A stretch of DNA of 64,000 nucleotides from Stenogyne calaminthoides (taxonomy: Eukaryota; Streptophyta; Magnoliopsida; Lamiales; Lamiaceae): positions 62,001 through 126,000 of the forward strand of contig JBBCBC010000032.1 in NCBI GenBank assembly GCA_037126765.1. Direction: 5' to 3'. The position numbers and the translations under genes are program-made. Below, piece after piece: positions 21,127 through 32,931 of the stretch. Within the stretch, counting starts at the first letter, position 1; each line of letters opens with the position of its first letter. The notes below the pieces were generated by a model. The model saw nothing but the letters and a program-made list of their open reading frames with translations, had not been told where the DNA came from and did no database searches.

Positions 21127-22697
21127 ATGCCTCAATCAAGAAATACGCAGACCGAGAAAGCGGTACATAGCCAATCTCGCGCTCAAGGCGAGGCTCAACG
21201 ACAACCTCAAGAAAATCCACCTCCAAAAGACGTAAATCTGGAGGGCATAGCCAAGGATCCGACGGCTACTACCAAAGCCATAACTTTTCTGTTAAAGGCT
21301 AAAAAAGAATGGGCCGAAAGAGAGTTGGCCAAACAGAAAGCCCCTGATGATGACCTGCGCTCGCATACGCTTGATAGCGAGCAGGTCAAGAAAAAAGCCG
21401 CCGCCAAAAAGCAAGCTTAAAAGGAGGCTGAAGATTTATCCGATGGCGGACGTCCACAAGACCCTAAAGTATCAGCTTTCCACCGTCTGAAACTTTTTGT
21501 TAAGGATCGACTTGGAAAACACCGGCGTGTGGATCTCGGGAAAGAGCGGTGGATGAATGCGTCAATTCATTCAACCCCGCATGCTCGCCATCACCTGGAA
21601 AAGGGGCCGATGTCAGAGAAATCGGTGGGAACAAGATTGTATGTCCGCCACCGCCTAACAAATCCGGAGTGACCAGGAAGTGAAGAGCGGCATCACCATG
21701 AGCGTGACCACCGAAGTCATCGAGGTGGAGCCTATCCCCATTCGGGATCGGTTGCCTCCACCAAGTTCGTCGAAATGCAAAAGGCGATTGAAAGCTTACA
21801 AGCCGACCTGGCGGCATCAAAGGGGATACCGCAACTCGGCCACTTGCCCTGTTTGCCCTTATCCCCGGTGATCATGTCCGTCACTGTACAGGAAAAAGTG
21901 GCAAAGAAGCGCCCACCGATCCCAATGTTCGACGTGGAATCTGATCCTCATGTCCATCTCAGTAAGTATTCAGATTTTATGACCGCCCTAGGTGCTACGG
22001 ACGCTACTCAGTGCCGGTCCTTCCCCATGACTTTGGGCGATCGAGCACATCGATGGTTCTCAACTTTGTCCGCTGCGTCTATTACGTCTTTCACTCAACT
22101 GGGGCAAAAATTCTTGTCCCACTTCTCGTCAATGTGTGCTCGCCAGGCTCCGATGCAGAGGCTAGCACATACATTGAAAGGTTCGACAAGTGTCTTTTTG
22201 ATGGGGCCCCTGTGGAAGAGGACGCCAAGGTTCTCACGGTGGTCGGGGGTCTCACCCTCAACACTAATATGTGGAAGGCTATGCATCAGGATTGGCCGAG
22301 CACATATGCCCAATTTTGCGAACGGGCGGCCAAGATCATAACCATGCAAGAGTTGCTCGCCCAGTCACGGGTCGGGCAAGAAGGGGCGACCAAGAAAGTG
22401 GTCACCAACAAGAAACCTGTCGCAGAAGGCGGATACAAGGCTCCGAGTTCTTTCAAATCTTTTGAAAGTTTCGAAACACATGTTCTCCGGGGTGTTCTCG
22501 GTGTTGCACCTGAGACAGTATATACTCAGATCAAGGACCAGGATCTACTGGAGCCACCTCGACGGATAGACAGAAGAAAGGGCAGTCTGGATCCGACCAA
22601 GTTTTGCTCGTACCATAAGTTCATCGGACACGATACAAACGAATGTCGAGATCTGTTACGACAACTTTGGAAGTTATATGAGGAAAATCGCCTCACT
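21127..22697 (+). pseudogene. gypsy gag polyprotein, broken and 3'-truncated
   Basis: Gag forms the retroelement capsid. The N-terminal part (21127-21417) is charged and ends in a Lys/Ala-rich stretch closed by TAA. A second piece (21775-22340) holds the retrotransposon gag core (FMTALGATDATQC, FPMTLGDRAHRWFSTL). The next frame (22011-22697) continues it with DEASTYIERFDKC, LTVVGGL and a C-terminal SYHKFIGHDTNEC motif that resembles a partial zinc knuckle. Frameshifts lie near 21420, 21700 and 22170. The frame stops abruptly where minus-strand copia LTR sequence begins. Confidence 0.8.
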
Positions 22698-23921
22698 TGA
22701 ATTTATGAGATATTCTTGTATTTCAAGAAATACATATCTTCCATAATATCTTTTCAAGAAAATCAAGAAAATCTTTCTTGCCCATTATATTTCCAAATTT
22801 TCGAAAATCTCTTATGAATAACCAAGTGGGAGATTTCTTGAATTTAATGAGATAATCTTGTATTCCAAGAATACATATCTTCATTCCATAACAAAATTCA
22901 AAGAAAATCTTTCTCCCAACTTACCCATAATTTTCAAAATTAATAGGAAAAATAAGCAACAATATTTATTTTATTTTAATCACCTTTTTCAGTTATTGGG
23001 CTATATGTTGGGCTACTCAGGGGGCCTTTAGGAGAATTAAGATTGGACCTTCTAATGGACCTTGAATATCTAATATTGAGCCACAATATAATTCAAGTCC
23101 ATAAATATTAATTAATCCCACTACATAATTAATATTGCACTATCCATCTTAACCCATATTACAGTCAATATGGCTCCCGGTCATTATTTCCCGTGTTTAA
23201 GATTATCTAGCCCATTAATTAATTGAAGCCACTGAAATAGCTTCCCATTAATTAATATCTTTTATCCTTGGTCAAGGAACGGTTCAACATTATTATCCAT
23301 ACCGGAAACTAATTCCACTTGCAAGATTTGGTATGATAAAGCTTATGAACCTCCCAAGGGGGCAAATCAAACAAGCGTACTTGCACACGAGTCTTCGTAT
23401 TAAATCTTAGCAATCACATGTGACTAATAATATTGCCCAAGATAAAAAGTATTGAATCTCTTTGATTCGCTACCCATGATAAGTCAAAGCAATAGTTACC
23501 AATCTCACGTGATCCTATTTAAGGGACGAAGATTAAGAAACAACGAACCACTGAGGTCTAATTCTTCCTTGTTCAGTTCTGAAGAATTTATCCTCCTGTA
23601 GGTCCTATTCAGTGCATCAGTCATGCACTAGTGTAATCTCTTGGTCAAGACAAGTCAATCTGAGCCTTACACTTCAACCTTTCACGATGGGTTGTTCATT
23701 TCCATCTAGGTCGTGAATAACGTACTTTTAGTTACAAGGGACTGTTAATTTAATCTTTTGTGATCTGGTATCACTAAATTAACTACAATGTAACACATAC
23801 GGCTTATTGAACAGTTATGCAGTAAATATATGTAACATTCAATAATATTTAAAGCATCAGTGATATCTCCCAGTTTCGATTATACAAAGTAAAAAGCATA
23901 CTTTCCAGTATAATCCCAACA
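22698..23921 (-). repeat. copia left LTR (3' LTR), truncated
   Basis: Nearly identical to 30005-31252 of the right LTR except for a deletion of about 40 bp near 23868. The part matching 29414-30004 is absent; gag coding sequence adjoins directly. Confidence 0.85.
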
Positions 23922-24031
23922 ATCTCCCACTTATACTCAAAGTCTGCTTTTAAGTATACTACAACATGTCTCGCGTAGTCCGTGACATCTAATGTCACCT
24001 ACACGAACCTAATAATTTCTCCCACTTATAC

Positions 24032-24922
24032 TCAAAGCAGATTGGCAACGGTCTTGACACCCATTCCACCCACATGTCTCTCGAATGTATTCAGAGGCAG
24101 ACTCTTTGTGAATGGATCTGCTAGGCTGTCCTCAGAAGCTATCTTTGCCACATCTATATCTCCTCTCTTAACGATTACTCGTATAAGATGTCTTTCCTTT
24201 AGTGTGCTTGTTTGACTCGTGGACTCTTGGTTCTCTTGAATTTGCAACTGCCCCTAGCAAATATTGCTAGACAAATTCAGAACACCATCCAAGTCCACTA
24301 AGAAGGTCTAGAGCCCAATCGGTTATTTCACTGCTTCACAAGCAGCTACTTACCCGACTTCCATGGTTGAGTCAGTGATGCATTTCTGCTTCACACTCGT
24401 CCATTTGATGGCTACACTTCCCAAATGGAAACACACTAACTGAGGCAGATAATTTCTGGAATCTAAGTCTGATTGGAAATCCGAGTCTGTGTAGCCGATG
24501 AGGATTGGAGTATCTGACTGATAAATCAACATTCTATACCGAGTTCTTTTCAGACACTTCAGAATGTTTTTAACTGTCGTCCAATGCGCTTTCCCTGGGT
24601 TACTTTGATATCTTTCTACCATGCCTACGGCAAAGCAGATATCCGGTCTCGTACACAGCATTGCATACATAAGGTTTCCGACAGCCGAAGCACAAGGAAA
24701 GCCTTTCATATCATCTATCTCCTTTTGCGTCTTAGGGGACATTTTCTTGGATAGATGGATTCCAAGTCTGAAAGGTACGAATCCTTTCTTGGAATCTTGC
24801 ATGCTGAAGCGTTTCAAGACAGTGTCTATGTATGAAACTTGCGATAACCCGATCATCCTTTTCTTGCGATCTTGAGTGATCTTGATCCCAAGGAAGTGTC
24901 CGGCTTTCCCTAAGTCTTTCAT
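24032..24922 (-). pseudogene. copia RNase H and pol C-terminus
   Basis: RNase H removes RNA from the RNA-DNA hybrid. Visible: MKDLGKAGHFLGIKI, SAVGNLMYAMLCTRPDIC, RYQSNPG, IGYTDSDFQSD and KCITDSTMEVG (24350-24922), then a final piece with DPFTKSLP (24032-24247). The frame is lost between the two at about 24250-24350. Confidence 0.8.
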
Positions 24923-24959
24923 ATCAAACTGTTTTGAAAAACCATGCCCTTACGTCTGA

Positions 24960-25535
24960 TCACACGTTCACATCGTTCCCGATGATCACAATGTCATCTA
25001 CGTATAGTACTAAGAATACCAATGCAGTTTCGACACGCTTTTTATACACACAACTTTCAAACTCGTTTTGATCAAACCCATAAGACTTTATTACATGATC
25101 AAAACTTTGGTTCCAAGCTCTGGATGCCTGTTTGAGTCCGTAAATGGACCTCTTGAGCTTACAAACTTGGTGTTCTTGGCCTGTTTCAATGAAGCCTTGG
25201 GGTTGATGCATATGGATCTCTTCATCAAGACTTCCGTTAAGGATAGCTGTCTTGACATCCATTTGCCAGATTTCAAAGTCGAAATGCACAGCAATCGATA
25301 AGAGAATACGGATGGACTTAAGCATGGCTACAGGTGAAAAAGTTTCCTCATAATCGATCCCTTCTTTCTGAGTGTAACCTTTCGCCACTAGTCTTACTTT
25401 AAAGGTTTCAACCTTCCCATCCGGTCCTCTTTTCCTCTTATATACCCACTTGAATCTAATGGGTTTGACCCCATTAAGTGGTTCGACTAGCTCCCACACT
25501 CTATTATGAAACATAGAACCCATTTCGGCTTTCAT
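24960..25535 (-). pseudogene. copia reverse transcriptase
   Basis: 192 codons with no stop: FKWVYKRKRGPDG, LVAKGYTQKEGIDYEETFSPVA, QMDVKTAILNG, SIYGLKQASRAW and the catalytic YVDD in VLYVDDIVIIG near its C-terminus. A frameshift at about 24950 separates it from RNase H. Confidence 0.85.
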
Positions 25536-25578
25536 TGCTGTTTGCCAAGAAATTGCATCCTTATCTTGGAGTGCCTCG

Positions 25579-26653
25579 TCATATATCCATGGGTCTGATT
25601 CGTCTTGTCCGGGAAATCAAGTCCGAGGACTCTCCTATTCCCATGAATCTCTCGGGCTGTCTAACAACCCTCCCACTACGAAGAGGCTCCGGTTGTGAAA
25701 GTGTGTCGTTTGGTATATCATCTAGTACAGTTGGCACTGAGGTTTGCCCTCTAAGCTCATTTAAGGTAATCTCACTTCTGGGTTTTCTTTGGTTCATATA
25801 GTCTTCTTCCAAAAATCTAAAGTGGGTGCTGATGACCACCTTTTGATCTTCGGGACTATAGAACATACACCCTTTTGTTCCCTCGGGGTATCCTACAAAT
25901 AGCCTTAATTCTGATCGAGGATCCAACTTACCGGCTTCCTTGTCCAACACGTAGGCCGAACACCCCCAAATTCTCATGTGTCTCATACTAGGCTTGAGTC
26001 TGGTCCACAATTCTTTGGGAGTTTTGGGAACCAATTTGGATAGCACCAAGTTCAGAATTTAAGTCGTTGTTTCCAAGGTATGACCCCAGAACGACTCGGG
26101 AAGATCTGCATAACTCATCATTGATCTAACCATTTCCAAAAGAATTATGTTTCTTCGCTCTGCAACCTCGTTTTGTTGAGAGGTTCCGGGTGCAGTGAGC
26201 TGGGATACAATCCCTTCATCAGATAAGTAGTTCAAAAACTCATCGCTGAGGTATTCGCCTCTACGATCAGATCGTAGAGACTTGATACATTTTTCCCTAT
26301 GATTCTCTGTTTGAGCCTTAAATTCTTAGAATTTCTCAAAGGTCTCAGATTCATGCTTCATAAGGAAAATGTAACCGTACCTTGAGTAATCATCAATAAA
26401 ATTACTCATAACCTCCTCTTGCTTTGGTTGACATTGGACCACATACATCTGTGTGAACTATCTCTAACACTTCTTTGGCCTTATTCCCCTTGGCTCCAAA
26501 TGCCCTCTTGGTCATATTACCCTCCAAACATGATTCGCAGGTTGGAATCGGTTCAACTTGGAGAAGCCCTAGTGAACCGTCTCTCACCAACCTTTGGATC
26601 CTCTTTGGATTTATATAACCCAATCTTAGATGCCAAAGAAGTGTCTCGTCCAC
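25579..26653 (-). pseudogene. copia pre-integrase and integrase remnants
   Basis: 26402-26653 reads LLWHLRLGYINPKRIQ with the paired CESC cysteines of the GAG-pre-integrase zinc region, then TDVCGPMSTKARGGYE at the start of the integrase core. The middle of the core (about 26050-26400) is broken by stops. 25579-26049 carries the C-terminal part (ELWTRLKPSMRHMRIWGCSAYVLDK, LFVGYPEGTKG). Confidence 0.75.
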
Positions 26654-26856
26654 GTCTGATGAACGATTTCTTTTCTCGGAAACGGTTGATGTGTTATAGG
26701 ATACATTTCGTTAGTAGTGTGCACAGTTAATTATATAGAGATCATTCAACAACGTTCCATGACAGATAAATTTATCAAAATAAAAAAGGTAACAACTTTA
26801 TTAAAAAGTAACCGAATATCCATCATAAAAGTTTAGAAACTGAAAACAAATTCTTT

Positions 26857-27072
26857 CTAAAATCCGGAACGTAAAGAATATCTCAAAAATAAAACTATGT
26901 CTTCAAAAGACAGGTGCACTTCTCCCACTGCTTCAGCTGCCACTCTCGTAGCATCGCCCAGTGTGATGAGGACCTCACTCCCACTAAGTTGCAGGGTCCG
27001 CTTGAACCCCTGTAATGTGAAACAAACATGATTAGTGGATCCCGTATCCACCACCCACAAAATGGGAGGCAT
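26857..27072 (-). pseudogene. copia aspartic protease remnant
   Basis: The active-site motif appears as WVVDTGSTNHVCF in a 71-residue frame, upstream of the pre-integrase piece in element orientation. It is short because the frame is lost on both sides. Confidence 0.65.
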
Positions 27073-27182
27073 ACGCCGCTAAACAAGTTTCAAACAACTA
27101 GTGCGTGAGAATTACCTTTCTTTCCATCCCTTTTGGGTCTGGAACAGGCTGACCTCCAATGTCCTTTCTCACCGCAGTTGAA

Positions 27183-27953
27183 TCACTTCCCCTTAGCTGG
27201 CTTGTTCACTCCACCACCCTTCTTCACCTTATCTTTGCCATTGGCAACACTTGAGTTCACTTGCTTGTTGCCTTTGTTCCTTTTCTTGTTCTTACCACCC
27301 CTTGGTCTAGAAGAAGAAGAAGGTCTGTTTGCCACCAAGGCTTGGCTTTTCTGCCCCAATATCGCCTCTGCCGAGACTAAAGATTGCAACAAATCAGGCA
27401 TCGAGAACTTTTGATTATTCATCTGGTAGTTCAACCTGAACTGTTCAAAGCTTTTTGGCAGAGAATGGAGCACAAAATCGATTTGGGTCTCGATATCATA
27501 TTCAGCGCCAAGTACCTCAAGTTTATTAAGGTGAGCCATCATCTGGAGAACATGCTCCCTTACGGGCGTTCCCTCCACCATTTTCATAGAGAGCAAGTCC
27601 CTCATGGTGATCTGACGAGCCACACGGTTCTGATGTTGAAACATCGCTTTAAGACTAGTCATGATTTCCGCAGTTGTCTCAACATTTTGGTGTTGGTGTT
27701 GCAACACATCTGACATAGAAGCCAAGATGGTACACTTTGCCATTTCGTTAGACCGCTCCCAGTCAGCATACTCTTTCTTAACCATTTTAGTGGACTCATC
27801 TGATGGTTTATCCGGTTTAGGTGTGGTCAGAACCCAGTTATGGCTTTGTGCAGTGAGGACAATAGTGAGTTTCCGATTCCAATCAACAAAATTTTCTCCA
27901 GTGAGCAAATTGTCTTTTAGTATATTGAATAGTGGATTAAAAGGTTGCGACAT
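27183..27953 (-). CDS. copia gag protein
   Basis: A 256-residue uninterrupted frame, the best-preserved retroelement ORF in the window. It begins MSQPFNPLFNILKDN and contains the UBN2-type gag pattern (LTGENFVDWNRKLTIVL; FQHQNRVARQITMRDLLSMK; LPKSFEQFRLNYQMN), then a basic Lys/Gly/Asn-rich tail (about residues 210-256) where the zinc knuckle would follow. A stop codon ends it before any zinc knuckle; a TGEKGHWRSACS-like remnant is suggested by sequence near 27160 but the frame is interrupted. Its start lies 1.46 kb inside the 29414 LTR, after a long leader. Confidence 0.75.
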   Translation of the reverse strand: MSQPFNPLFNILKDNLLTGENFVDWNRKLTIVLTAQSHNWVLTTPKPDKPSDESTKMVKKEYADWERSNEMAKCTILASMSDVLQHQHQNVETTAEIMTSLKAMFQHQNRVARQITMRDLLSMKMVEGTPVREHVLQMMAHLNKLEVLGAEYDIETQIDFVLHSLPKSFEQFRLNYQMNNQKFSMPDLLQSLVSAEAILGQKSQALVANRPSSSSRPRGGKNKKRNKGNKQVNSSVANGKDKVKKGGGVNKPAKGK

Positions 27954-28649
27954 GATGAACTAAAATAAATAATAATATGCATAAGCACAAATATATCACA
28001 AGGTTTGATCACATGCATCATATTAAAATCTCCAAAAAATATGAACATGCATCAACCAACATCTCAAAACAGTTTAAATAAGCCACATTGGGTGGGTCAT
28101 TATTTAAACACATTCAAGCAGGTTACAAACAAGAACAGTTACAAACCTTTAATATCCAGATTAATAGTTGGCTCCCACTTGACCAATATAAAATTGACAG
28201 GGACTTCGGGGAAGTATATGCATATCAATTTTATACCTAAGTAATAACCATGATTAAATACAGGATTATCATTTTGCTTTGATCGAGCCTCGTTGGGAGG
28301 GTCATCGTTGCCACTAGTAATAACCCACAATCATCCGTTTGGAATTCATTCATGTGAAAGCTATCTTTTGACCGTCCCGTTGGGGGAATTTCTCCAAAAG
28401 AATTCACAAATAAATAAATCATGGAGGTCAAAATTAATTCAATTTTATTATCCGGAATAAAATTGTCAATTAATTATTTAAACATACTTAGTAATTTTGA
28501 AGGTGAAATTTTTCCATTTGGCAACCCTCATGCAAACACATTTAAACAAATTAAATAAAGCATAAGATAGCACAAATAAATCAAGAAAAAATGGAAAAAT
28601 AAACATATTGGGCACAAATTATCCAATTGTCATGGTTTGATTTTTCTTG

Positions 28650-29130
28650 ACTTGATCTTGAAGAAACACGTCTTGAATTTCTCCCACTCGTTCGTCTCGA
28701 AAAAATACTTCGTCTCGAAATGCCACGCCAAGCAGCTCGCAGCCGGGATGCACGCAAGATCTCGCCGCCGCTGTTTTAGAACCCGCATCGGCCCGCCCGG
28801 TGGTTGCAAAGGTTTTGGCGGCGATGGCGTTCTCGACAGCGACGACGATCAGCATCAGATGCGCTTCGCCGCCGCGCCGCCCTTCGCCATGACCTTTTTA
28901 GCGCAGCGTCTGTCGCGTCCCGTCTGCGGCCCGATCGCGGCGAAGACGATTACGCGGCGCTTAACGCCGCCGGTCTTGGCGGCTTTTTTCTCGCCGCGTG
29001 CTTGCTCGGCCGTCTCGGCCTGCGCCCCGTGCGTGCCGGCCAGCGCCCGCCTCGGCCTACGCCTGGGTTTCGGATTTTGTCCTTTAATTCTTCGTCTCGT
29101 CCTCGTTTTCGATCCCGGTTACAATTTATT
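28650..29130 (-). other. GC-rich segment in the copia leader
   Basis: Between primer-binding site and gag, about 28690-29110 is strongly GC-rich (many GCCGCCGC, GGCGGC and CGTCTC motifs) inside otherwise AT-rich element sequence. Frames on the plus strand (28637-29248 and 28804-29145) are Arg/Ala-rich composition artefacts. I do not recognise a source gene. Confidence 0.5.
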
Positions 29131-29400
29131 TACAAAAATAAATAAACCTAGATCTAGACTAGTCTATTACATTGATCAAATCAAACAAATTCTAATCTAC
29201 TCGTGGATTTTTCTCACGAGGCAAAAACGAATCGAACTAATCAATTAAAAAACACGGTTTATATGCATGCATAAATAAACACATTAAAATCCATGACAAT
29301 TGGATACTTGCAAAACAGATCTAACAGATTCTACTATCCAATTTCAAATTTAATGTCCATTTAATTAAATTACAATTTAAAAATTGAGTCTTAAACGTGG

Positions 29401-29412
29401 CTTTGATACCAG
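29401..29412 (-). promoter_or_regulatory. copia primer-binding site
   Basis: On the minus strand, TGGTATCAAAGC lies two bases inside the LTR end. It is the initiator-Met tRNA complement with one change from TGGTATCAGAGC. Confidence 0.7.
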
Positions 29413-29413
29413 T

Positions 29414-31252
29414 TGTTGGGGAATGATTTGCACAGATCTATTCGGGATGAATATTTAAATACAAATTTAATTCTTAAATTATTACTAGCATGAATTAATC
29501 CTATATTAATTCAAATAATAATTTCAACAACATGTCATGCATATAATAATTCACGTAAAACCTACGCATGCGGAATACTACGAGTTTACGTGAACGTACC
29601 TCTCGGGATGGCAGTGAATTCGGTTGGACGGACTAACCAAAATGACTTCCCAAGTATTCCCTTAGCCCTTGCTCAACTATCCGGTGGAAGGACACTTATC
29701 GAACAATTAACAAAAAGGAAAAAATAAACTTTGTTGCACCACTTATGTGGATTTGCTAATTTTTCCAGCACATGGAATTGTCTAGGAATGAAAGAATCAT
29801 CCCCTATTTATAGGTGAGGAGTGGTCGATTTTTTCAGTGAAAAAAACAATGTGGGAAAAGACTTTTCTTGATCACCAAGAAATCTTGAATATATCTCCTA
29901 TATTCTTTTTCCCATAATTAAAATATTCCACAAAAATCTCACCTCCTCAAATTATGAAATTTTCGAAAATAATGATGTGCAAGATTCCAAGATTTGGATC
30001 TTCTTGAATTTATGAGATATTCTTGTATTTCAAGAAATATATATCTTCCATAATATCTTTTCAAGAAAATCAAGAAAATCTTTCTTGCCCATTATATTTC
30101 CAAATTTTCGAAAATCTCTTATGAATAACCAAGTGGGAGATTTCTTGAATTTAATAAGATAATCTTGTATTCCAAGAATACATATCTTCATTCCATAACA
30201 AAATTCAAAGAAAATCTTTCTCCCAACTTACCCATAATTTTTGAAATTAATAGGAAAAATAAGCAACAATATTTATTTTATTTTAATCACTTTTTTCAGT
30301 TATTGGGTTATATGTCTACTCAGGGGGCCTTTAGGAGAATTAAGATTGGACCTTCTAATGGACCTTGAATATCTAATATTGAGCCACAATATAATTCAAG
30401 CCCATAAATATTAATTAATCCCACTACATAATTAATATTGCACTATCCATCTTAACCCATATTACAGTCAATATGGCTCCCGGTCATTATTTCCCGTGTT
30501 TAAGATTATCTAGCCCATTAATTAATTGAAGCCACTGAAATAGCTTCCCATTAATTAATATCTTTTATCCTTGGTCAAGGAACGGTTCAACATTATTATC
30601 CATACCGGAAACTAATTCCACTTCCAAGATTTGGTATGATAAAGCTTATGAACCTCCAAAGGGGGCAAATCAAACAAGCGTACTTGCACACGAGTCTTCG
30701 TATTAAATCTTAGCAATCACATGTGACTAATAATATTGCCCAAGATAAAAAGTATTGAATCTCTTTGATTCGCTACCCATGATAAGTCAAAGCAATAGTT
30801 ACCAATCTCACGTGATCCTATTTAAGGGACGAAGATTAAGAAACAACGAACCACTGAGGTCTAATTCTTCCTTGTTCAGTTCTGAAGAATTTATCCTCCT
30901 GTAGGTCCTATTCAGTGCATCAGTCATGCACTAGTGTAATCTCTTGGTCAAGACAAGCCAATCTGAGCCTTACACTTCAACCTTTCACGATGGGTTGTTC
31001 ATTTCCATCTAGGTCGTGAATAACGTACTTTTAGTTACAAGGGACTGTTAATTTAATCTTCTGTGATCTGGTATCACTAAATTAACTACAATGTAACACG
31101 TACGGCTTATTGAACAGTTATGCAGTAAATATATGTAACATTCAATAATATTTAAAGCATCAGTGATAAACAATTTATTTCAGTAAATAAGTCTAGAAAT
31201 TCAGTTTCGATTATACAAAGTAAAAAGCATACTTTCCAGTATAATCCCAACA
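29414..31252 (-). repeat. copia right LTR (5' LTR)
   Basis: 1839 bp, TGTTGGGG at its left end and CCCAACA at its right end. It is followed directly by gypsy RT sequence (CTCCATGGATGC). It shares most of its length with the left LTR and with the LTR at 32932-34614. Confidence 0.88.
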
Positions 31253-31254
31253 CT

Positions 31255-31889
31255 CCATGGATGCGTTCGCCGGGTACCATCAAATCCCCATGAATTCGGA
31301 CGACCGGGAAAGCACTTCTTTTTGCAACGGAAAAAATATGTTTTGCTGGAAGCGCATGCCGTTTGGGTTGAAAAATGTTGGGGCAACATATCAGAGGTTG
31401 TTGAACAAAATGTTTGACGAGCATATCGGGTGGAGAGTTGAGGTGTACACCGATGACATCGTGGTCAAGAGCGAACACAAAGAAGACCACCTCAGCCATC
31501 TCACCCAAACCTTTGATATTCTCCGAGCGTACAACATGAAGCTAAACCCCAAGAAATGTAGTTTCGGAGTAGACTCAGGAAAGTTTCTGGGACACATGGT
31601 TAGTCAAAGAGGAATCGAGGTGAATCCGTCAAAGATTCAAGCTATGCTCTACATGCATGCCCCCAGAAATGTAAAGGAAGTCCAAAAGCTAACAGGGTGT
31701 TTAGCAGCTCTAAACCGGTTCATCTCACGAACCGGAGATAGATGTAAGCCTTTTTTCGATGCTTTGAAGAAAGGTACTTTCCAATGGACTGAACACTACC
31801 AAAGTGTGTTCGAGTCCTTAAACTATACCTGGCGGACACGCAGATGTTATCCAAACCCGTGCCCGGCGAGCAGCTTTACTTGTACCTAG
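31255..31889 (+). pseudogene. gypsy reverse transcriptase, C-terminal half
   Basis: The frame enters in the middle of the RT palm: SMDAFAGYHQIPM, MPFGLKNVGATYQRLLNKMF, catalytic YTDD in VEVYTDDIVVKS, LNPKKCSFGV, FLGHMVSQRGIEVNPSKI. The N-terminal RT, the protease and the end of gag are missing, replaced by the copia insertion and its associated deletion. The thumb and connection continue to about 31840, where the frame shifts into RNase H. Confidence 0.85.
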
Positions 31890-32308
31890 CAACCTCTGAA
31901 CATGCTATCAGTGTTGTGCTCGTCTGGGCAGACGGGGCAACTCATCTGCCAGTATATTATGTAAGTCAAGTACTGAAGGATGCTGAGCTCCGATATTCAC
32001 CACTAGAGAAACTTGCATATGCTCTTATTATGAGCGTCCGCAAGTTACGGCCATACTTCTTCGATCATTCTGTCGAGGTGCTCACCACTTTCCCTCTACG
32101 GCAAGTACTACATCGACCTGATACAGTGGGAAGGTTGTTGAAATGGGCTGTCGAGTTGGGCCAGTTTGGAATTATGTTCGCACCTCGAACGGCGATCAAA
32201 GGTCAAGTGATGGCCGACTTTATGGTAGAGCTCACATACCCCAGCGACCAGAACATGAAATTGATCAACCATGGCATATGTTCGACGATGGGTCTTCGAC
32301 GAGCATGA
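31844..32308 (+). pseudogene. gypsy RNase H
   Basis: Follows RT after a frameshift. It reads PVYYVSQVLKDAELRYSPLEKLAYAL, LRQVLHRPDTVGRLLKWAVELGQFGI and IKGQVMADFMVEL, the usual RNase H region of Tat-type gypsy elements ending in QVLADF-like sequence. A frameshift separates it from the second RNase H. Confidence 0.8.
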
Positions 32309-32931
32309 GAGTCGGGGGAGCGTGGTACTTATCAGCCCTTCCTGACAAACTTTCTCTACTGCCATTCTATTCGATTTCCAAGCTACCAACAATGAAGCCA
32401 AGTATGAAGTCTTGGTCGTCGGTTTACATATGGCCATGGGAATGGGGGTACGTAAGCTGATGATATACAGTGATTCCCAGTTAATTGTTTACCAGGTTCG
32501 AGGGGAATACGAAGCCCGAGGTGAAAAAATGACATTATATCAATCATTAGTCAGGGAATTACTCGAAAAATTCGATCAGGTGTATATCGAGCAACTACAC
32601 CAGTCGAAAAATTCATATGCAGATGCCCTGGCTCGGCTAGCTACATCTGACGGTGTAACCAACATGACAGATGTCGTAGTTACCACTACCGGTTTGTCGT
32701 CGATACCTAAATCTATGATCGTCAAACTGGAAGTCGAGCATGGCACCTCAATGTTCCTGATTCTTAATTATCTAAAGAATGGGGTCCTCCCAAATTGCCG
32801 AACTCGAGCAGCTCGCCTTTGGCTACAAGCTGCCCGGTATACCTTTCGTGATGGACAGGTGTTCGAATCAGAGGTAGCGATCATGCGTACATGTTCGCCA
32901 TTAGTCCCGAAGTATGTGATCGCCCAGATAG
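32268..32931 (+). pseudogene. gypsy second (archaeal-type) RNase H and linker, frameshifted
   Basis: A start motif WHMFDDGSST (frame at 32143-32460) is followed, after frameshifts, by KYEVLVVGLHMAMGMGVRKLMIYSDSQLIVYQVRGEYEARGEKM and QSKNSYADALARLAT (frame at 32412). The DGS...SDSQL...ADALARL spacing fits the additional RNase H of Tat-lineage elements. The frame then runs through a linker with YLKNGVLP and LQAARYTFRDGQVF until it meets a copia LTR at 32932. Confidence 0.8.

Larger units (their letters stand above)
22698..31252 (-). mobile_element. Ty1/copia retrotransposon, minus strand, in the gypsy gag-pol region
   Basis: Two LTRs ending in the CCCAACA motif (left 22698-23921, truncated; right 29414-31252, full) flank a minus-strand gag-PR-INT-RT-RNase H order, which is copia. 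A purine tract (reverse complement of ATCTCCCACTT, 23922-23932) and a primer-binding motif TGGTATCAAAGC (reverse strand, 29401-29412) complete the structure. The left LTR lacks about 600 bp at its outer end, together with gypsy sequence, so no TSD is left. The coding region resembles TNT1-94-type elements and contains several stops. Confidence 0.88.

Noticed and set aside
28637..29248. 203-residue Arg/Ala/Pro-rich plus-strand frame
   Set aside because: Produced by GC-rich composition in the copia leader; antisense to the element and overlapped by another frame.
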